NCBI GenBank assembly: GCA_944386755.1
Contig: CALXCF010000006.1
Coordinates: 1 to 64,000 of the forward strand
Length of the DNA: 64,000 nucleotides
From: an uncultured Clostridia bacterium
GTDB taxonomy: Bacteria > Bacillota > Clostridia > TANB77 > CAG-508
Direction of reading: 5' to 3'
The notes beneath the pieces are model-generated. The model searched no databases. It was not told where the DNA came from and worked only from the letters and a program-made list of their open reading frames with translations. Shown here one piece after another: positions 35,354 to 43,997 of this stretch. The position numbers and the translations under genes are program-made. Numbering within the stretch: position 1 is the first letter of the stretch; every line of letters starts with the position of its first letter.

Positions 35354-35680
35354 ATGTATATAAAAGAAACAAAGAAAGTAACTAAATATTTAGAAAGAGT
35401 AGTAAAGACAAAATGTGATGTATGTCAAAAAGAAATACCTAATTTTGATGAAACAAAAGACTTGAGGAAAAGTAGATATTTTGAAGTAACAACAGGACAT
35501 CATTTGTGGGAAAATGATAGCATTGATAGTATAAGAGACTATAACATATGTCCAGATTGCATACAAAAATTTATAAAGAATTACATAAAAAATGTAGAAA
35601 ATACATATTACATAAATATTGAAACGACAGTAGCAAGTGAAGAGAGATATTCTGATGAAGAATACGAGGAAGGAGAATAA
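35354..35680 (+). CDS. Zinc-binding hypothetical protein
   Basis: 108 residues with CDVCQKEI and NICPDCIQKF: two CxxC pairs ~50 residues apart, a likely split zinc ribbon. Acidic tail. GAAGGAG precedes the start. Confidence 0.6.
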   Translation: MYIKETKKVTKYLERVVKTKCDVCQKEIPNFDETKDLRKSRYFEVTTGHHLWENDSIDSIRDYNICPDCIQKFIKNYIKNVENTYYINIETTVASEERYSDEEYEEGE

Positions 35681-35683
35681 AGA

Positions 35684-36130
35684 ATGAGTTATGCAAGAAA
35701 TAAAAGAGCAAAGGAACGAAGAAGGAATAGAATAGATATTATTGATATAGAAAAATTGCAGAAACAGAGAAATGAAAACTTACAAAAAGAAAGATTAGAA
35801 AACGAAGAAAAAATAAAGACTTTAACGAAAGTAGAAGAAGAAATGGGAATTACCTTGGTACACGGTGCAATGACTTATGAATGTGAAGAATGTGGCAAGA
35901 CTTGGAAAATGTGGCTTGAAGTAGGAGTTGAAGGAAAAAATAAAATAATGCCATGTCCATTTATTATAAGATGTAAATGTGGAGGAATGGCTAAACATAT
36001 AAATTGGCAAAATGATATAGATTTACCAGAGCCAAGACCACTTGGAGAAAATATGAGTTATTTCAAGCTAGATAGAAAAGGATTAAAGAAAAAAGATAGT
36101 AATGCTTGTGGAATACCAATATTAAAGTAA
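35684..36130 (+). CDS. Zinc-ribbon hypothetical protein
   Basis: 148 residues. A basic N-terminus (RNKRAKERRRNRIDIIDIEK) is followed by CEECGKTWKMW...PCPFIIRCKCGG, a rubredoxin-like zinc site. Probably binds nucleic acid. Four bases after the previous gene. Confidence 0.6.
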   Translation: MSYARNKRAKERRRNRIDIIDIEKLQKQRNENLQKERLENEEKIKTLTKVEEEMGITLVHGAMTYECEECGKTWKMWLEVGVEGKNKIMPCPFIIRCKCGGMAKHINWQNDIDLPEPRPLGENMSYFKLDRKGLKKKDSNACGIPILK

Positions 36131-36143
36131 GGAGAACTAGCTA

Positions 36144-36461
36144 ATGGAAAAAGAAGAAATAGAACATATAGAAGAAATTAAAAAGATGCTTAATTTTACA
36201 ACAAACGATAAAGAAACAGGATTACAAATGAATGGAGAAGTTTGTCATTTGTTATTAGAATACATAAATTATTTAGAGCAAAAAGAATCTATATTAGATA
36301 AAGTAACAGAGTTTGCAACTAAAGTGGCAACAGAAAACGCAGAAAAATATAATTCCGAAAATCAAAAAGAAGTTGATTTTTCAGAGTGGAATTTAGCTTT
36401 AGAAATATTAAATATTATAGAAGGAGAAAAGAAAATAAACAAAACACCTATAGAAACATAG
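36144..36461 (+). CDS. Hypothetical helical protein
   Basis: 105 residues, acidic, helical (EEIEHIEEIKKMLNFTTNDK; LLLEYINYLEQKESILDKV). AAGGAG precedes. Last gene before a tRNA on the opposite strand. Confidence 0.55.
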   Translation: MEKEEIEHIEEIKKMLNFTTNDKETGLQMNGEVCHLLLEYINYLEQKESILDKVTEFATKVATENAEKYNSENQKEVDFSEWNLALEILNIIEGEKKINKTPIET

Positions 36462-36469
36462 GTGCTCTG

Positions 36470-36554
36470 CGGAGAGGATGGGATTCGAACCCATGATACT
36501 ATATAGTATGCTTATTTATAAGACAAGTGCAATAAGCCACTCTGCCACCTCTCC
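36470..36554 (-). tRNA. Class II tRNA-like gene with anticodon TAT (Ser-like body)
   Basis: 85 nt. Acceptor GGAGAGG/CCTCTCC, 3-bp D stem (GCA/TGC), anticodon arm CTTGT-CTTATAA-ATAAG, 16-nt long variable arm with an ATACTA/TAGTAT stem, T arm ATGGG-TTCGAAT-CCCAT. The discriminator is G, as in tRNA-Ser. The loop places TAT at positions 34-36, which would read AUA, an isoleucine codon. A long variable arm is not found in isoleucine tRNAs. CCA is not encoded. It is a real fold; its charging is uncertain. Confidence 0.75.
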
Positions 36555-36610
36555 ATACAATTGATTTTAACATAAAAGAAGAATTAAATCAAGAAAGTAA
36601 GTGATAAACA

Positions 36611-36781
36611 ATGAAACTAAACGAAAGAATAGAACAATCAATAAGCTTAGGAGCTAAAGAAATAAAAATAAGAAAAGAAGTATATAACAAACTAAGTGAA
36701 GAGACAAGAAAATTATTAAAATTAAATAAAGTAAAAATAACATTTGATAACAACGTAAAAGAATTTCAAAGTATATTTTAA
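36611..36781 (+). CDS. Hypothetical 56-residue protein
   Basis: ATG at 36611 after AAGTGA. Sequence KLNERIEQSISLGAKEIKIR is helical and basic; the end is beta-like (KVKITFDNNVKEFQSIF). No family recognised. Confidence 0.5.
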   Translation: MKLNERIEQSISLGAKEIKIRKEVYNKLSEETRKLLKLNKVKITFDNNVKEFQSIF

Positions 36782-36796
36782 ATTTGGGAGGTACAA

Positions 36797-37273
36797 ATGA
36801 GCAAAGAAGAGTTAATACAATTATTAAAAGATTATAAAGAAAACAAAGCTAAATTAAATATAAAGCTAAAAGACTTAAAGAATTGTAGAATAAAGTTAAA
36901 ACATTTAGAGCTAGAAACAAACTCAACAACGTCATATGGAATCAATCAAGATATACATAGTAAAAACAAAATAAGCAATAAAGTATTAGATAAAATAGAA
37001 CAAAATGATACTAAAAGAATTGAACTACAAAAAGAAATTGAAGATTTAGAAAAAACAGTAAGAAAACTAAGAGAAAAAGTAGAAGCAGTTGATGATAGAT
37101 TAACAGGACTAAAATACAAAGAAAGAGAAATTTTAACGGCTTATTATGTAGAAGGTAGAACAGCAGAAGAGATTGGAAATAAATTGTACTTTCAATTATT
37201 TAGTCAAACAAGGTCTCCTAGAAGAATACAGATGATAATAGAAGAAGCCACTAAAAAAATGTTAAAATTATAA
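36797..37273 (+). CDS. RinA/ArpU-like late transcription regulator
   Basis: 158 residues: a coiled-coil N-terminal two thirds (ELQKEIEDLEKTVRKLREKV) and a C-terminal sigma-4-like HTH (YKEREILTAYYVEGRTAEEI, RRIQMIIEEATKKMLKL). Position just before the packaging genes fits a late-gene activator. GGGAGGT precedes the start. Confidence 0.7.
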   Translation: MSKEELIQLLKDYKENKAKLNIKLKDLKNCRIKLKHLELETNSTTSYGINQDIHSKNKISNKVLDKIEQNDTKRIELQKEIEDLEKTVRKLREKVEAVDDRLTGLKYKEREILTAYYVEGRTAEEIGNKLYFQLFSQTRSPRRIQMIIEEATKKMLKL

Positions 37274-37411
37274 AAATTTCATAAAAACTTCGTAAATATT
37301 TCGTATTAATATACAAATATATATAGTATAATAACAATAGTAAAATTGTCGAAAGACAAAATATAAGAATATTAAATAAAGCATCCCTTTTATTTTTATT
37401 TAATTATTTAA

Positions 37412-37450
37412 AGAAGAGCAGACGTTATTATTAATGTTTGTTCTTTTTAT
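37412..37450 (+). terminator. Terminator before tRNA-Gln
   Basis: AGAGCAGACGTT, ATTATT loop, AATGTTTGTTCT (several G-U pairs), then TTTTTATT. The flanking 37274-37411 is AT-rich, holding TATAAT-like boxes and a TTGTC-GAAA-GACAA mini-hairpin at 37346-37359. Confidence 0.6.
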
Positions 37451-37469
37451 TAGTGAGTTCTAAAACATT

Positions 37470-37538
37470 TGGGAATAGTGAAATGGTATCACAGTAGACT
37501 TTGATTCTACGATTTTTAGTTCGAATCTAAATTCCCAA
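37470..37538 (+). tRNA. tRNA-Gln(TTG)
   Basis: Acceptor TGGGAAT/ATTCCCA, D stem GTG/CAC, anticodon arm GTAGA-CTTTGAT-TCTAC, T arm TTTAG-TTCGAAT-CTAAA. The U1-A72 pair is typical of glutamine tRNAs. CCA not encoded. It reads CAA, the main glutamine codon of these genes. Confidence 0.9.
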
Positions 37539-37564
37539 GCCAAATAAACATAAGAGGATACGAT

Positions 37565-37822
37565 ATGGAAAGATGTTTAGAAACGAATATAGTTTGTAAT
37601 AACTGCAATAAATTATGCAAGGATTGTAAACTAGATGAATGCAAGGAAACTATAAAAATGATAGATAGATTAGAAGAAAAAGAATATGATTTTAAAGTAG
37701 AGAAGATAAAAGCTCAACTACCAAAAAGTTGTAAAAATTGTAGTCTATTACAAATATTAGATTTAGACAAACAGAAAGTATATTGTTCATACATGATAAA
37801 AGACAAATGTTGCTTAAAATAG
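37565..37822 (+). CDS. Cysteine-rich phage protein
   Basis: 85 residues with twelve cysteines, including CNNCNKLCKDCKLDEC and SCKNCS. Probably two zinc sites. GAGG precedes the start. Function unknown. Confidence 0.6.
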   Translation: MERCLETNIVCNNCNKLCKDCKLDECKETIKMIDRLEEKEYDFKVEKIKAQLPKSCKNCSLLQILDLDKQKVYCSYMIKDKCCLK

Positions 37823-37843
37823 AAAAATGAAAGAAGGAAGAAA

Positions 37844-39070
37844 ATGCAAAAAATAATACTATATCATAACAACTTATTGAAGTTTGGCGGAGTAGATACA
37901 TTTGTTTATAACTTTATAAAGAAGATGTCAAAGCATTATGACATTCTTTTTTTATATACAATAGCAGACACAGAAAATCTTAAAAGAATTAAACAATTTA
38001 CAAAAACAGAAAAATATAATAAAGATAAAAAATATATATGTGATGTTTGTATTTGTGCATCTGCTTGGGGACAATATCCAGAAACAGTTATAGCAAAAAG
38101 CGGAAGATACATACAGATGGTACATGCAGACTATATAAGAGCAAAAGAAGTAAATTTTACATATCACAAATGGTTCAAAACAACAGAACATATCGGTGTG
38201 AGCGAACATGTATGTAAAATATTCAAAGAGTTGTATCCAAATGAAAAAATAACAAGAATTTATAATATTTTAGATGAAACACAAGAAACAAAACCAATCT
38301 TAAAATTAATAAGTGCAACAAGAGTAAGTAAAGAAAAAGGTTACGACAGAATGTTAAAATTGGCACTAAAATTGAAGAAAGCAAATATAAAATTTAGATG
38401 GACCATTTTTACAGATTTAGATTTATACAATCAAAAGCCATTTGATTTAGAAGAAGTAGTCTACATGAAACCAAGCTATGATTTTTGGGATTATATTAAA
38501 GAAGCAGATTATGGAGTTCAATTATCAGATACAGAAGGTTATAGTTATTTTATAAATGAATGTTTGCAGTATGGAACACCAGTGATAACAACAAATTTTC
38601 CAAGTGTTTACGAAAGCGTGGAAGATAGAGTAAATGGTTATATATTGGACATGAATCTAAAGAATTTAGATATAGAAAAAATAGTTAACAATATTCCAAA
38701 AGAATTTGAATATAAAGAAAAATGCACTGAAAAAGATTGGATTAAGTTGTTAAATAAAAAGAAAGAGAGGAATAAAAATATGTTTAGAATAACAGCAAAA
38801 CAAGATTATACAGATAAAAGACCAGAGCTTATAGAAGAGTACAACGAAGGAAAAGAAGTTAAATACAACGGTGAAGGCAATGCAATTATAAAGCAAAATG
38901 ATATTTATTTAATTAATGATTCTGCAAGAGCAAAAGAAATAGAAGAATCTGGATTAGCAGAAGTTAAAGAGATGAAAGAAGAAGTAATAGAAACTGCAAA
39001 GAAAGAAGTAAAAGCAGAAACAACAGTTAAGAAAACGACAAGAAGAACTAGAAAAAAGAAAGAAGAATAA
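37844..39070 (+). CDS. GT4-type glycosyltransferase with extra C-terminal domain
   Basis: 408 residues. Residues ~1-300 form a GT-B fold: NNLLKFGGVDTFVYNFIKK at the start, ATRVSKEKGYDRMLKLALKL for the nucleotide-sugar domain and DTEGYSYFINECLQYGTPVI (the E-x7-E-like region). From residue ~312 a separate module (MFRITAKQDYTDKRPELIEE) ends in a Lys/Arg/Glu tail. Its first Met at 38780 has GAGAGG upstream, so it may also be made alone. Substrate unknown; it may glycosylate virion proteins or host surface. It lies just upstream of HNH and terminase genes. Confidence 0.8.
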   Translation: MQKIILYHNNLLKFGGVDTFVYNFIKKMSKHYDILFLYTIADTENLKRIKQFTKTEKYNKDKKYICDVCICASAWGQYPETVIAKSGRYIQMVHADYIRAKEVNFTYHKWFKTTEHIGVSEHVCKIFKELYPNEKITRIYNILDETQETKPILKLISATRVSKEKGYDRMLKLALKLKKANIKFRWTIFTDLDLYNQKPFDLEEVVYMKPSYDFWDYIKEADYGVQLSDTEGYSYFINECLQYGTPVITTNFPSVYESVEDRVNGYILDMNLKNLDIEKIVNNIPKEFEYKEKCTEKDWIKLLNKKKERNKNMFRITAKQDYTDKRPELIEEYNEGKEVKYNGEGNAIIKQNDIYLINDSARAKEIEESGLAEVKEMKEEVIETAKKEVKAETTVKKTTRRTRKKKEE

Positions 39071-39072
39071 AT

Positions 39073-39480
39073 ATGTTATTAAAGATGTGTGCTAGATGTC
39101 AAAAAGTAATACAAGCTCCTAATAGATACTGTCCTAAATGTCAAACAATAGTAAACAAAGAAGCGGAAATTAATAAACAAAAAAGTATGAGTAGATATAA
39201 CAAGACTAGAGATAAAAAATATAAAGCCTTCTACAATAGCAAAGAATGGAAACTATTAAGAGATACATATAAAGAAAAGCATTACTTATGTGAAAAGTGT
39301 CAAGAAGAAGCAAATAAAGACAATAAATATAGTGTTCAACTAACAGAAGAAGTACATCACAAAGAGCCAATACAAACACCAACAGGTTGGCTCAGAAGAC
39401 TAGAATGAAGCAATCTAATAGCATTATGCCATAAGCATCATGATATGATACATAATAGATTTAAAAGAAGAAACATGTAA
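39073..39480 (+). pseudogene. HNH endonuclease with in-frame TGA
   Basis: N-terminal zinc ribbon (CARCQKVIQ, CPKCQT), then FYNSKEWKLLRDTYKEKH, CEKCQEEA and EVHHKEPIQ (HNH core). A TGA at 39406-39408 interrupts it in RRLE-stop-SNLIALCHKHHDMIH; the frame then continues unchanged to 39480 with the essential CH..H. The TGA may replace TGG. HNH nucleases beside TerS/TerL support DNA cutting in cos-type packaging, so loss would matter; read-through or a point nonsense mutation are both possible. TGA is a normal stop elsewhere in the window. Confidence 0.75.
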
Positions 39481-39557
39481 TGGAATGTAAATATAGAGAT
39501 ACAATAGAAAGACAAGATATAAATAATATAATAACACTAAATAAGAAGAATATATAA
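39480..39557 (+). CDS. Possible 25-residue ORF
   Basis: ATG overlaps the HNH stop (TAATG). The peptide is short and charged; no ribosome site beyond the overlap. Possibly chance. Confidence 0.25.
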   Translation: MECKYRDTIERQDINNIITLNKKNI

Positions 39558-39726
39558 TTTAAAATCAATTTTATAGAAAAAAGTAATAAAAAAGATATTT
39601 AGAAGCGATAGGGGGTACATAAAAAAGTATTAAAGGTATTAGTAGAGAACGGTGCGTCCCTCCTCTTTGTACAAAAAAGTCCCTCAAATCGCTTTTGAAC
39701 TGATAAAATTAAGAAGGTGAGGAAAT
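39558..39726. other. Non-coding segment before terminase; possible cos region
   Basis: No gene in 169 bp. It holds an unusually GC-rich stretch for this genome (GATAGGGGGTACA at 39608 and GAACGGTGCGTCCCTCC at 39647). In HNH-TerS-TerL phages the cohesive-end site commonly sits here. The exact cut site cannot be read. Confidence 0.4.
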
Positions 39727-40233
39727 ATGCCAAGAGGAAATCAAAAACAGCCGATAGACCTAATTATAGCGAAAGGAAAAAAACATTTAACGAAAGCCGA
39801 AATAGAAGAAAGAAAAAGTACAGAAATTCATACAAATTATATCAATGTAACTGCACCAGAATATCTGAATGAAAAGCAAAAAGATGAGTTTTATAGAATT
39901 GCAAAAATCTTATTAGATATAGGAATAATAACTGAGTTAGACGAAGATTGCCTAGCTCATTATTTAATTTCAAACTCAAATTATATAGAGTATACTAAAA
40001 AATTAAATGAACTAAATACAAAATTATCAAAAACAAGAAAAATAGACAAGAAAAAAGAATATATGTCCCAAATAGATTTATATTTAATCTATCAAGACAG
40101 AGCTTTAAAACAATGTCGAGCTTGTGCAAATGATTTAGGATTGTCAATATCTTCAAGAGCTAAGTTAGTGATGCCGAAACCAAAAGAAGAAGTAAAAGAA
40201 AATAAATTTTCTAAATTTAAGGTGGTGGGCTAA
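39727..40233 (+). CDS. terS: Terminase small subunit (P27 family)
   Basis: 168 residues. Basic start (PRGNQKQPIDLIIAKGKKHL) with the typical LTKAEIEERK and ITELDEDCLAHYL of P27-type small subunits; C-terminal region SRAKLVMPKPKEE. Binds the packaging site and recruits TerL. GAAGGTGAGG precedes the start. Confidence 0.9.
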   Translation: MPRGNQKQPIDLIIAKGKKHLTKAEIEERKSTEIHTNYINVTAPEYLNEKQKDEFYRIAKILLDIGIITELDEDCLAHYLISNSNYIEYTKKLNELNTKLSKTRKIDKKKEYMSQIDLYLIYQDRALKQCRACANDLGLSISSRAKLVMPKPKEEVKENKFSKFKVVG

Positions 40234-41949
40234 ATAATAGATAGAGTAACGGAATATGCAAAAAAGACTATCGAAGAAAATAAAATGGGAGAATTGCATA
40301 TTCTAGCATGCAAAAGGCATCTTGAAGATTTAAAAAGACAAGGAACTAAAGAATTTCCATATATTTGGTCACCAGAAAATTCTGAAAGAATAATACAATA
40401 TGCGGAAACACTAACAATTGGCGAAGGATTTGAAAAGAAACAAGTAAAATTAGTTGGTGGACAAATTTTTGATTTTGGATGTCCATTTGGCTGGTTAAAG
40501 TTAAATGGCAAAAGAAGATTTAGACGTTCATATAAATCTATGGCTAGACAAAATGGAAAATCATTTGAAAATGGTATAAAAGGAACTTATATTGCAGGAT
40601 TTAGTGGATACAATTACGGAAAATTGTTTACAGTAGCTACTAAAAAAAGACAAGCTCGAATAGCATGGGAAGAAATGAAAAAATTTATTGAAGCCGATAA
40701 AGATTTGCAAGAGCTATTTGAAATAAAAGATTATAAATCACTAATAATTTCAAACGATACTAAATGTACAATTGAAGCACTATCAAGAGAAGGTGGACTA
40801 GATGAAGGATTTAGAGCAATATTTGCTTCAATAGATGAATATCATCAACACCCAGATGCTAAAACATATAAAGCTATTTATAACGGAACAAGAGCACTAG
40901 ACGAGACATTAATAAGTATTATTACAACAAGAGGAGATAAATTAAACAGTGCATGTTTTGAAATGGACCAATATTGTATAAATATTTTAAAAGGAATAGT
41001 AACTGCAAATGATTTCTTTGTTGATATATATGCATTAGACGAAAAAGATAATGTTTTTAATCCTGAAAATTTAATAAAAGCAAACCCATATCTTGCATCA
41101 ACAAAACAAGGCTTAGAAAATCTAAAAACAGACATGCAGACTGCAAGAGATATGGGAGGGAGCGAACTAAGGGACTTTATGACAAAGTCTCTTAATTTAT
41201 GGGTACAAAATACAGAGGATAGATTTACAAGTCCACAAAAATGGAAGAAATGTGAATCTGATTTAGAATTAGAAGATTTAGAAGGCAAAAAGTGTTATGC
41301 AGGATTAGACCTATCTAGCGGAGGAGACTTAACAACAGTAGCAATCGAAATACCTTTAGAAGATGAAGAATTTTTTATTTTTACACATTCTTTCATGCCG
41401 AGAGCAAGGTTAAACGAACACATAACGACAGATATTGCACCATACGATTTGTGGGAAAGAGAAGGGCTTATAACAGTAACAGGCGGACAAGCCACATACA
41501 AAAATGATTATAAATTTATAGTTAAGTTTTTAAGAGATATGATAGAAAAATACGATTTAGATTTACAAGCAATAGGATATGACCCTCATAATGCAGATGG
41601 TTTTTTAGCAGATTTAGAAGAATTTGGAGTACCACTTTTAGAAATAAAGCAATCAGCTAGATTTTTACATGATGGAACAGAGGATATGCAACTAAATATC
41701 GAATCAAGAAAAATAAAATACAACAAAAAAGAAGAATTATTAAGCTATAGTGTTTCTAATGCAAAAATAGTGAGAAACAGTTTTGGAGAAAAGAAAATAG
41801 ATAAAGAAAAAGATTCAAAAAATAAAAGAATAGACCCAGTAGATGCAGTAATAGATGCACATATTACACAAATGAAATTCAAAGAAAAGGAAGAAGTAGA
41901 TTACAACAAAGAGATGGAAGACTATTTAGAAAAAATGGGCTGGAATTAG
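40234..41949 (+). CDS. terL: Terminase large subunit (probable AUA start)
   Basis: 571 residues if started at ATA 40234, directly after the TerS stop and 8 bases after AGGTGG. The first ATG is 40285, but in-frame IIDRVTEYAKKTIEEN before it matches the usual TerL N-terminus (MIDRVTEYAK). ATPase: SMARQNGKSF (Walker A-like, ~residue 95) and IFASIDEYH (Walker B). Nuclease: YAGLDLSSGGDLTT, GYDPHNADGF and DPVDAVIDAH acidic residues. Drives DNA into the procapsid and cuts it. Confidence 0.92.
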   Translation: MIDRVTEYAKKTIEENKMGELHILACKRHLEDLKRQGTKEFPYIWSPENSERIIQYAETLTIGEGFEKKQVKLVGGQIFDFGCPFGWLKLNGKRRFRRSYKSMARQNGKSFENGIKGTYIAGFSGYNYGKLFTVATKKRQARIAWEEMKKFIEADKDLQELFEIKDYKSLIISNDTKCTIEALSREGGLDEGFRAIFASIDEYHQHPDAKTYKAIYNGTRALDETLISIITTRGDKLNSACFEMDQYCINILKGIVTANDFFVDIYALDEKDNVFNPENLIKANPYLASTKQGLENLKTDMQTARDMGGSELRDFMTKSLNLWVQNTEDRFTSPQKWKKCESDLELEDLEGKKCYAGLDLSSGGDLTTVAIEIPLEDEEFFIFTHSFMPRARLNEHITTDIAPYDLWEREGLITVTGGQATYKNDYKFIVKFLRDMIEKYDLDLQAIGYDPHNADGFLADLEEFGVPLLEIKQSARFLHDGTEDMQLNIESRKIKYNKKEELLSYSVSNAKIVRNSFGEKKIDKEKDSKNKRIDPVDAVIDAHITQMKFKEKEEVDYNKEMEDYLEKMGWN

Positions 41950-41958
41950 GAGGAAAAA

Positions 41959-43266
41959 GTGAAACTTAAAGAAAGAATTAAAACAGCATATAGAGTGCTA
42001 ACCAATAAAGCAAGTAAAGATATGGCAATGCAACAATTAATAGATTTTTTAGGACTAAATGACACTAAGGAAAAGGCGTTATCTGAAGCTACTTATTTTG
42101 CTTGTTTAAAAGTTTTGAGTGAGTCTGTCGGAAAATTACCATTAAAATTGCTACAACACAATGAAGACGGTGGAGTTGTTACTGCAAGAGGACATCCTTT
42201 ATATTTTGCATTACATGACAGACCTAATCCTTACATGACATCAACAACATTTTGGTCGACAATGGAGCAAAATAGGAATCATCATGGGGACGCTTATGCA
42301 TGGATAAAAGGAGCAGGTAAAAAAACGTCGCTATGGATTTTACCATCTGAAAGTGTAGAAATTTGGTACGATGACCAGAAAATATTGAGTGATATACCAG
42401 ATATTTACTATATCTATTCTTATGGTGGAAAATTATATAAATTTTCATCTGAACAAATAATACATTTAAAAACATCAAGTAGTTTTGATGGAATAAAAGG
42501 AATACCTGTTAGAGAACAACTTAAATCTACAATTAGTGGGAATATAAAATCACAAAAAATGTTAAATCAAATGTATAAAAGTGGATTTACAGCTAAAGCC
42601 GTTGTTCAATACACAGCAGATTTATCAGATGAAAATCTAAAAAAATTCAAAGATAAGATAGAAGATTTTGCTGGTAGTGATTTAGACGATAAAGAAGTAA
42701 AAAACATAATTCCAATTCCAGTTGGAACGACATTAACTCCTTTAAACGTCAAATTAGCAGATAGCCAATTTATAGATGTAAAAAAATATAGTGCTTTACA
42801 AATAGCATCTGCATTTGGAATAAAACCAAACCAAATTGGAGACTATGAGAAATCTAGTTACGCAAGTGCAGAGGCACAGCAATTAAGTTTTTATGTTGAT
42901 ACACTATTATACATATTAAAACAGTATGAGGAAGAACTAAATTATAAACTTTTATCAAGAGAAGAAATTGATAATGGATACTACTTTAAATTTAATGTTG
43001 GAGTGTTATTAAGAGCAGATTTAAAAACACAAATAGAAACATTAAGTCAAGCAGTATCTAATTTTATATACACACCAAATGAAGCGAGAGCTTTATTGGA
43101 TAAGCCAGCAGTACCAGGAGGAAATAAACTTCTAGGAAATGGTGCTAGTATTCCTGTAGAACTCGCAGGAGCACAATATACAAATCTTAAAGGAAAGGAG
43201 GAAGAAAAACAATGGATGGAACAGGCAATAGAGAAAATACTGACAAAATTGTTGAAGAAGGTGTAA
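41959..43266 (+). CDS. HK97-type portal protein
   Basis: 435 residues, GTG start after GGAGG. Typical portal features: KVLSESVGKLPLKLLQ, HPLYFALHDRPNPYMTS, GIKPNQIGDYEKSSYASAEA. Forms the dodecameric DNA channel at one capsid vertex. The last 55 bp overlap the protease start. Confidence 0.95.
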   Translation: MKLKERIKTAYRVLTNKASKDMAMQQLIDFLGLNDTKEKALSEATYFACLKVLSESVGKLPLKLLQHNEDGGVVTARGHPLYFALHDRPNPYMTSTTFWSTMEQNRNHHGDAYAWIKGAGKKTSLWILPSESVEIWYDDQKILSDIPDIYYIYSYGGKLYKFSSEQIIHLKTSSSFDGIKGIPVREQLKSTISGNIKSQKMLNQMYKSGFTAKAVVQYTADLSDENLKKFKDKIEDFAGSDLDDKEVKNIIPIPVGTTLTPLNVKLADSQFIDVKKYSALQIASAFGIKPNQIGDYEKSSYASAEAQQLSFYVDTLLYILKQYEEELNYKLLSREEIDNGYYFKFNVGVLLRADLKTQIETLSQAVSNFIYTPNEARALLDKPAVPGGNKLLGNGASIPVELAGAQYTNLKGKEEEKQWMEQAIEKILTKLLKKV

Positions 43267-43994
43267 TTTGCAAGGCGGTAGGAGTTGAAAATCAAGAAGT
43301 TACAGATGATGAACTAAAGAAAATCAACAAATTTACACTAACTCCTTTAAAAGCAGAAGAAGTATTCACTTTTAAATTAATAATGGGAGACAATGAACTG
43401 GACGACAGAAATTATGAACCATTCAATTTAAATGCTTTAAAAGATTTGCAAAAATTATACATTGGAAAAACAATGATTAAAGACCACAGAAGAACAGCAG
43501 ACAATCAAATCGCAAGAGTATATGATACTGAATTAGTCCAAGACAGTAGCAAAACCGTCAAAACTGGAGAAATTTACACAAAATTAATTGCTAAATGCTA
43601 CATGATTAAAACTGAAAAAAATGCTGATTTAATTGCAGAGATAAAAGCTGGAATTAAAAAAGAAGTATCAACAAGTTGCAAACCAAAACATGCGTATTGT
43701 TCAATTTGTGGTTTAGATAACATGAAAAATTACTGTTCACATTGGTGGGGAAAAGAATATGAAACACAAGATGGTAAAAAAACATGTTATTTTACATTAG
43801 ATGGAGCAAAAGAGGCTTATGAAGTATCTTTTGTAGCAGTTCCAGCACAGCCACGAGCAGGAACTACAAAAAAATATGGTGGCAAAGAAAATAAAAAAGA
43901 AAAAAATAAAAATAACGAAGAAGCAGAAATTGATTTAAAAATCAAAAATATAGCTTCTTTTTTATTTACAGAAAAAGAAAATTTGGAGGTATAA
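43212..43994 (+). CDS. Prohead protease / scaffold-like protein
   Basis: 260 residues, AAGGAGG before the start. KTMIKDHRRTADNQIAR (His) and IKKEVSTSCKPKH (Ser) fit the S14/S78-type prohead protease pair. An inserted CSICGLDNMKNYCSHWWG looks like a zinc knuckle. C-terminal Lys/Glu-rich tail may act as scaffold. Located between portal and capsid, as usual. Confidence 0.8.
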   Translation: MDGTGNRENTDKIVEEGVICKAVGVENQEVTDDELKKINKFTLTPLKAEEVFTFKLIMGDNELDDRNYEPFNLNALKDLQKLYIGKTMIKDHRRTADNQIARVYDTELVQDSSKTVKTGEIYTKLIAKCYMIKTEKNADLIAEIKAGIKKEVSTSCKPKHAYCSICGLDNMKNYCSHWWGKEYETQDGKKTCYFTLDGAKEAYEVSFVAVPAQPRAGTTKKYGGKENKKEKNKNNEEAEIDLKIKNIASFLFTEKENLEV

Positions 43995-43997
43995 ATT

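Noticed and set aside
37346..37359. TTGTCGAAAGACAA near tRNA-Gln as a 0A box
   Set aside because: It is a perfect mini-hairpin with a GAAA loop, lacks the N15-TT GAC layout seen at 17038 and 63595, and is more simply an RNA structure.
39406..39408. TGA read as tryptophan genome-wide (code 4)
   Set aside because: Many genes here end properly in TGA (for example at 26173, 26447 and 31297) and tryptophan is written TGG elsewhere.
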